From the NCBI GenBank assembly GCA_001772665.1, contig MEVH01000022.1, positions 1 to 51,843 of the forward strand: 51,843 nucleotides of DNA, in the 5' to 3' direction. A program made the position numbers and the translations under genes. Each line of letters starts with the position of its first letter. Positions within the stretch are counted from its first letter, which is position 1. This DNA comes from a candidate division WWE3 bacterium RIFCSPLOWO2_01_FULL_39_13 (lineage in GTDB: Bacteria > Patescibacteriota > WWE3 > 2-01-FULL-39-13). Under the pieces are notes generated by a model. It was not told the origin of the DNA, did no database searches, and saw nothing but the letters and a program-made list of their open reading frames with translations. Shown one piece after another: positions 49,988 through 51,843 of the stretch.

Positions 49988-50884
49988 ATGGTTAAAGTCA
50001 ACACAATATCAAAATATTTCGGAAAAGAAAAAGCAGTAGATGGTCTTTCTTTCGAACTAAAAAAGGGAGAAATTACCGGTCTTTTGGGCCCAAACGGCGC
50101 AGGAAAAAGCACAACAATGCGTATGATCACCTCGTACTTATTCCCCTCTAAAGGCACAATATCGATAAACGGACTGGACACACAGAAACATACGCTTGAG
50201 ACACAAAGGCTCATCGGATATATCCCCGAGAACAATCCTTTATATACCGAAATGCTAGTTTATGACTACCTTGAAATGTCAGCACGTTTTTTTGATTCGG
50301 CACTGGCAGACATAAAAAGAATAAAAGAAACTGCTAAATCTGTCGGGCTTTCTGACAAGCTTATGACATCAATTCATGAGCTTTCAAAAGGGTACAGACA
50401 GAGGGTAGCCCTGGCAGCAGCATTAATTCATAATCCATCTGTTCTTATAATGGACGAGCCTACCGAAGGACTTGATCCAAATCAGCGCCAAGATATCCAC
50501 AGGCTGATTAAAAGCCTTTCGAAAGACAAAGCAATCTTAATCAGCTCTCACGTACTCCAAGAGGTAAAAGCCATGTGCACGAGTGTTATAGTCATAAACA
50601 AAGGCAGACTTGCAGCATCAGGTTCTTTAGATTCACTTTCAGGATACAAAACAATAAAGATGCAGCTCGAAGGAAGCAGAATCAAAGACGAGCTGTCGAA
50701 ATTGATTAAAAAAGACGAAAAATTAAAAATATCAGATGACAAAGCAAAAATAAAAGAAGTTAGAATATCAACTAAAAAAGAGATACACCCCGAAATTTCT
50801 GCGCTGGCATCGAAAAATAAATGGATAATATGGGAAATGCAGGCAGAGGATAGTTTAGAGGAGATATTTAAAGAGCTGAAATGA
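49988..50884 (+). CDS. ABC transporter ATP-binding protein (GldA-like)
   Basis: 298 residues. Walker A GPNGAGKST, Q-loop YIPENNPLY, ABC signature LSKGYRQRV (Ser-Lys-Gly), Walker B VLIMDEPTEGLDPNQ and the H-loop ISSHVLQEV are all present; the C-terminal extension (about 215-298) matches CcmA/GldA-type ATPases. YTEMLVYDYLEMSARF is typical of the gliding-type group. It energises the membrane protein encoded next, with a four-base overlap (ATGA). Confidence 0.92.
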   Translation: MVKVNTISKYFGKEKAVDGLSFELKKGEITGLLGPNGAGKSTTMRMITSYLFPSKGTISINGLDTQKHTLETQRLIGYIPENNPLYTEMLVYDYLEMSARFFDSALADIKRIKETAKSVGLSDKLMTSIHELSKGYRQRVALAAALIHNPSVLIMDEPTEGLDPNQRQDIHRLIKSLSKDKAILISSHVLQEVKAMCTSVIVINKGRLAASGSLDSLSGYKTIKMQLEGSRIKDELSKLIKKDEKLKISDDKAKIKEVRISTKKEIHPEISALASKNKWIIWEMQAEDSLEEIFKELK

Positions 50885-51843
50885 AAACACCAAAGATATT
50901 AAGCATAGTAAAACATAAGCTCCAGATGCCAAAGAATAACATTCCAAACTCAGAGGCGGGAAAGGTTGAGAGGAGCAACACCACAAGATTAAACATGAAT
51001 GCAGTAGTATTAATAACTATAAAAGAATTGAAATTCTATTTTGACCATCCGTCAGGATACCTTCTAATCGGACTTTTCCTTTTGGTCAATTACTTTTTCT
51101 TTCTGCGTCCGTTCTTTTTGATTGGCAATGCTTCATTAAGAGAGATGTTCAATATGCTTCCTCTTATTTTAAGCGCTTTCATTCCTGCAGTAACAATGGG
51201 ATTATTCGCACAAGAAAGAGACAAACAAACTATAGAATATTTAATGACAAAGCCGGTTTCAGTGATACAGCTTTTTACAGGGAAAATACTAGGAGCATCT
51301 TCTTTTGTTATCTCTGCACTCTTTTTGACTCTTCCCCTTCCCTTTTTTATTGCGAAAATTGGACAAATTGATGCAGGCGAAACCTTTGCCGGATACTTGA
51401 GCGCGGTAATCCTTATCATCTCGTTGAGTACTCTGGGGGCAGGTATATCCTCCCTTTTTAAAAACCAGATATCCGCCTTTTTATCAACCCTTGCCATAAT
51501 CTTGGTTCTCACTCTTATTGGATCAGATTACTTTTCGCTGAACATTCCGCAGTCAATAACAAAATTCTTTGCAATTTTCAGTGTTCAAGATCATTACCAG
51601 TCAATTGCAAGAGGAGTCTTAGAATTTAAAGACATAGGCTACTTTCTGCTTTTAATACTTGTATCATCTGTCGTTGGATACATAAGTCTTCAGAAAATCC
51701 GCGTTTCGAGGACATCAATGATTATCAAAAAATCTATTCTTGCGGTTCTTATTACTGCCTCCATCGTCTTCACCGTCTCTTTTATATCTACACAAATTCA
51801 GGCAAGGCTTGATCTGACCTCTGCTCGAAAATATACACTTTCT
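50881..51843 (+). CDS. ABC-2 permease with the start of a GldG-like domain (partial)
   Basis: 321 codons to the window edge. After a hydrophilic N-terminus (1-45) come six membrane segments of an ABC-2/GldF-type permease (about 60-250; QERDKQTIEYLMTKPVS is typical). A further helix (about 285-305) is followed by RLDLTSARKYTLS, the opening of GldG/ABC_transp_aux proteins. The gene therefore appears to fuse GldF and GldG. The start overlaps the ATPase stop. In Bacteroidetes the homologues serve gliding; here the substrate is unknown. Confidence 0.82.
   Translation, partial: MKTPKILSIVKHKLQMPKNNIPNSEAGKVERSNTTRLNMNAVVLITIKELKFYFDHPSGYLLIGLFLLVNYFFFLRPFFLIGNASLREMFNMLPLILSAFIPAVTMGLFAQERDKQTIEYLMTKPVSVIQLFTGKILGASSFVISALFLTLPLPFFIAKIGQIDAGETFAGYLSAVILIISLSTLGAGISSLFKNQISAFLSTLAIILVLTLIGSDYFSLNIPQSITKFFAIFSVQDHYQSIARGVLEFKDIGYFLLLILVSSVVGYISLQKIRVSRTSMIIKKSILAVLITASIVFTVSFISTQIQARLDLTSARKYTLS

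Noticed and set aside
1..51843. Recoding of UGA as Gly (Gracilibacteria/SR1 type)
   Set aside because: UGA ends several genes at natural family lengths (pilin, pilT, abiEi) and none has internal UGA.

Overview
The window looks like chromosomal DNA of a Candidate Phyla Radiation (Patescibacteria) bacterium. The reasons are moderate to low GC, very tight gene packing, a Gram-positive-like type IV pilus set (pilB, pilT, pilC, pilD, pilins, with no pilM/N/O/Q here), two VirD4-like ATPases without other secretion genes, compact versions of housekeeping proteins, and many membrane proteins of no recognised family. UGA is an ordinary stop codon (for example at the ends of pilT and gyrase-side genes), so the recoded Gracilibacteria/Absconditabacteria are unlikely. 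I cannot assign a class.

Layout. 1-6.4 kb: type IV pilus locus; the minus strand carries holB-like, pilD and two pilins, and the plus strand carries pilB-pilT-pilC from a divergent promoter. 6.5-13.9 kb: gyrB, a polytopic membrane protein, pyrophosphatase, gyrA, and an HExxH protein. 13.9-14.5 kb: hairpin-rich spacer with a tRNA-like sequence. 14.5-20 kb: RNase HII, an unknown gene, a VirD4/HerA-type ATPase, a sulfotransferase, a Xer-type recombinase, then a 700-bp gene-poor region. 20.7-31 kb (all minus): membrane protein, ruvC, yebC, LytR-C protein, Kef antiporter, pseudouridine synthase, an Lgt-like/DksA fusion, MFS transporter, efp, dnaB. 31-38.5 kb: accessory stretch with an AbiE toxin-antitoxin operon, tRNA-Leu, a frameshifted secreted protein, an MBL hydrolase, a deleted CopG-type antitoxin, tRNA-Ala, a sugar-phosphate isomerase and RNase P RNA. 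38.5-51.8 kb: two methyltransferases, an STM3941-like protein, tRNA-Ser, a 1518-residue surface protein, a second VirD4-like ATPase, two unknown genes, and a Gld-like ABC transporter running off the end.

Three patterns run through the window. First, many genes have a -10 hexamer only 6-8 nt before the start codon, and twice the TTGACA -35 box is itself the TTG of a falsely extended ORF, which points to widespread leaderless mRNAs. The promoter of rnpB, whose RNA 5' end can be inferred from helix P1, gives the same 7-nt spacing. Second, a modular intergenic repeat (three copies) carries a variable number of 43-bp tandem units with a UUCG-capped hairpin. Third, short CGCC/GGCG palindromes recur between genes and inside RNase P RNA. 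The most unusual proteins are the Lgt-like membrane domain fused to a DksA/TraR zinc finger, the shortened YebC, the HEFAH protein and the giant PKD/FG-GAP/UnbV surface protein.
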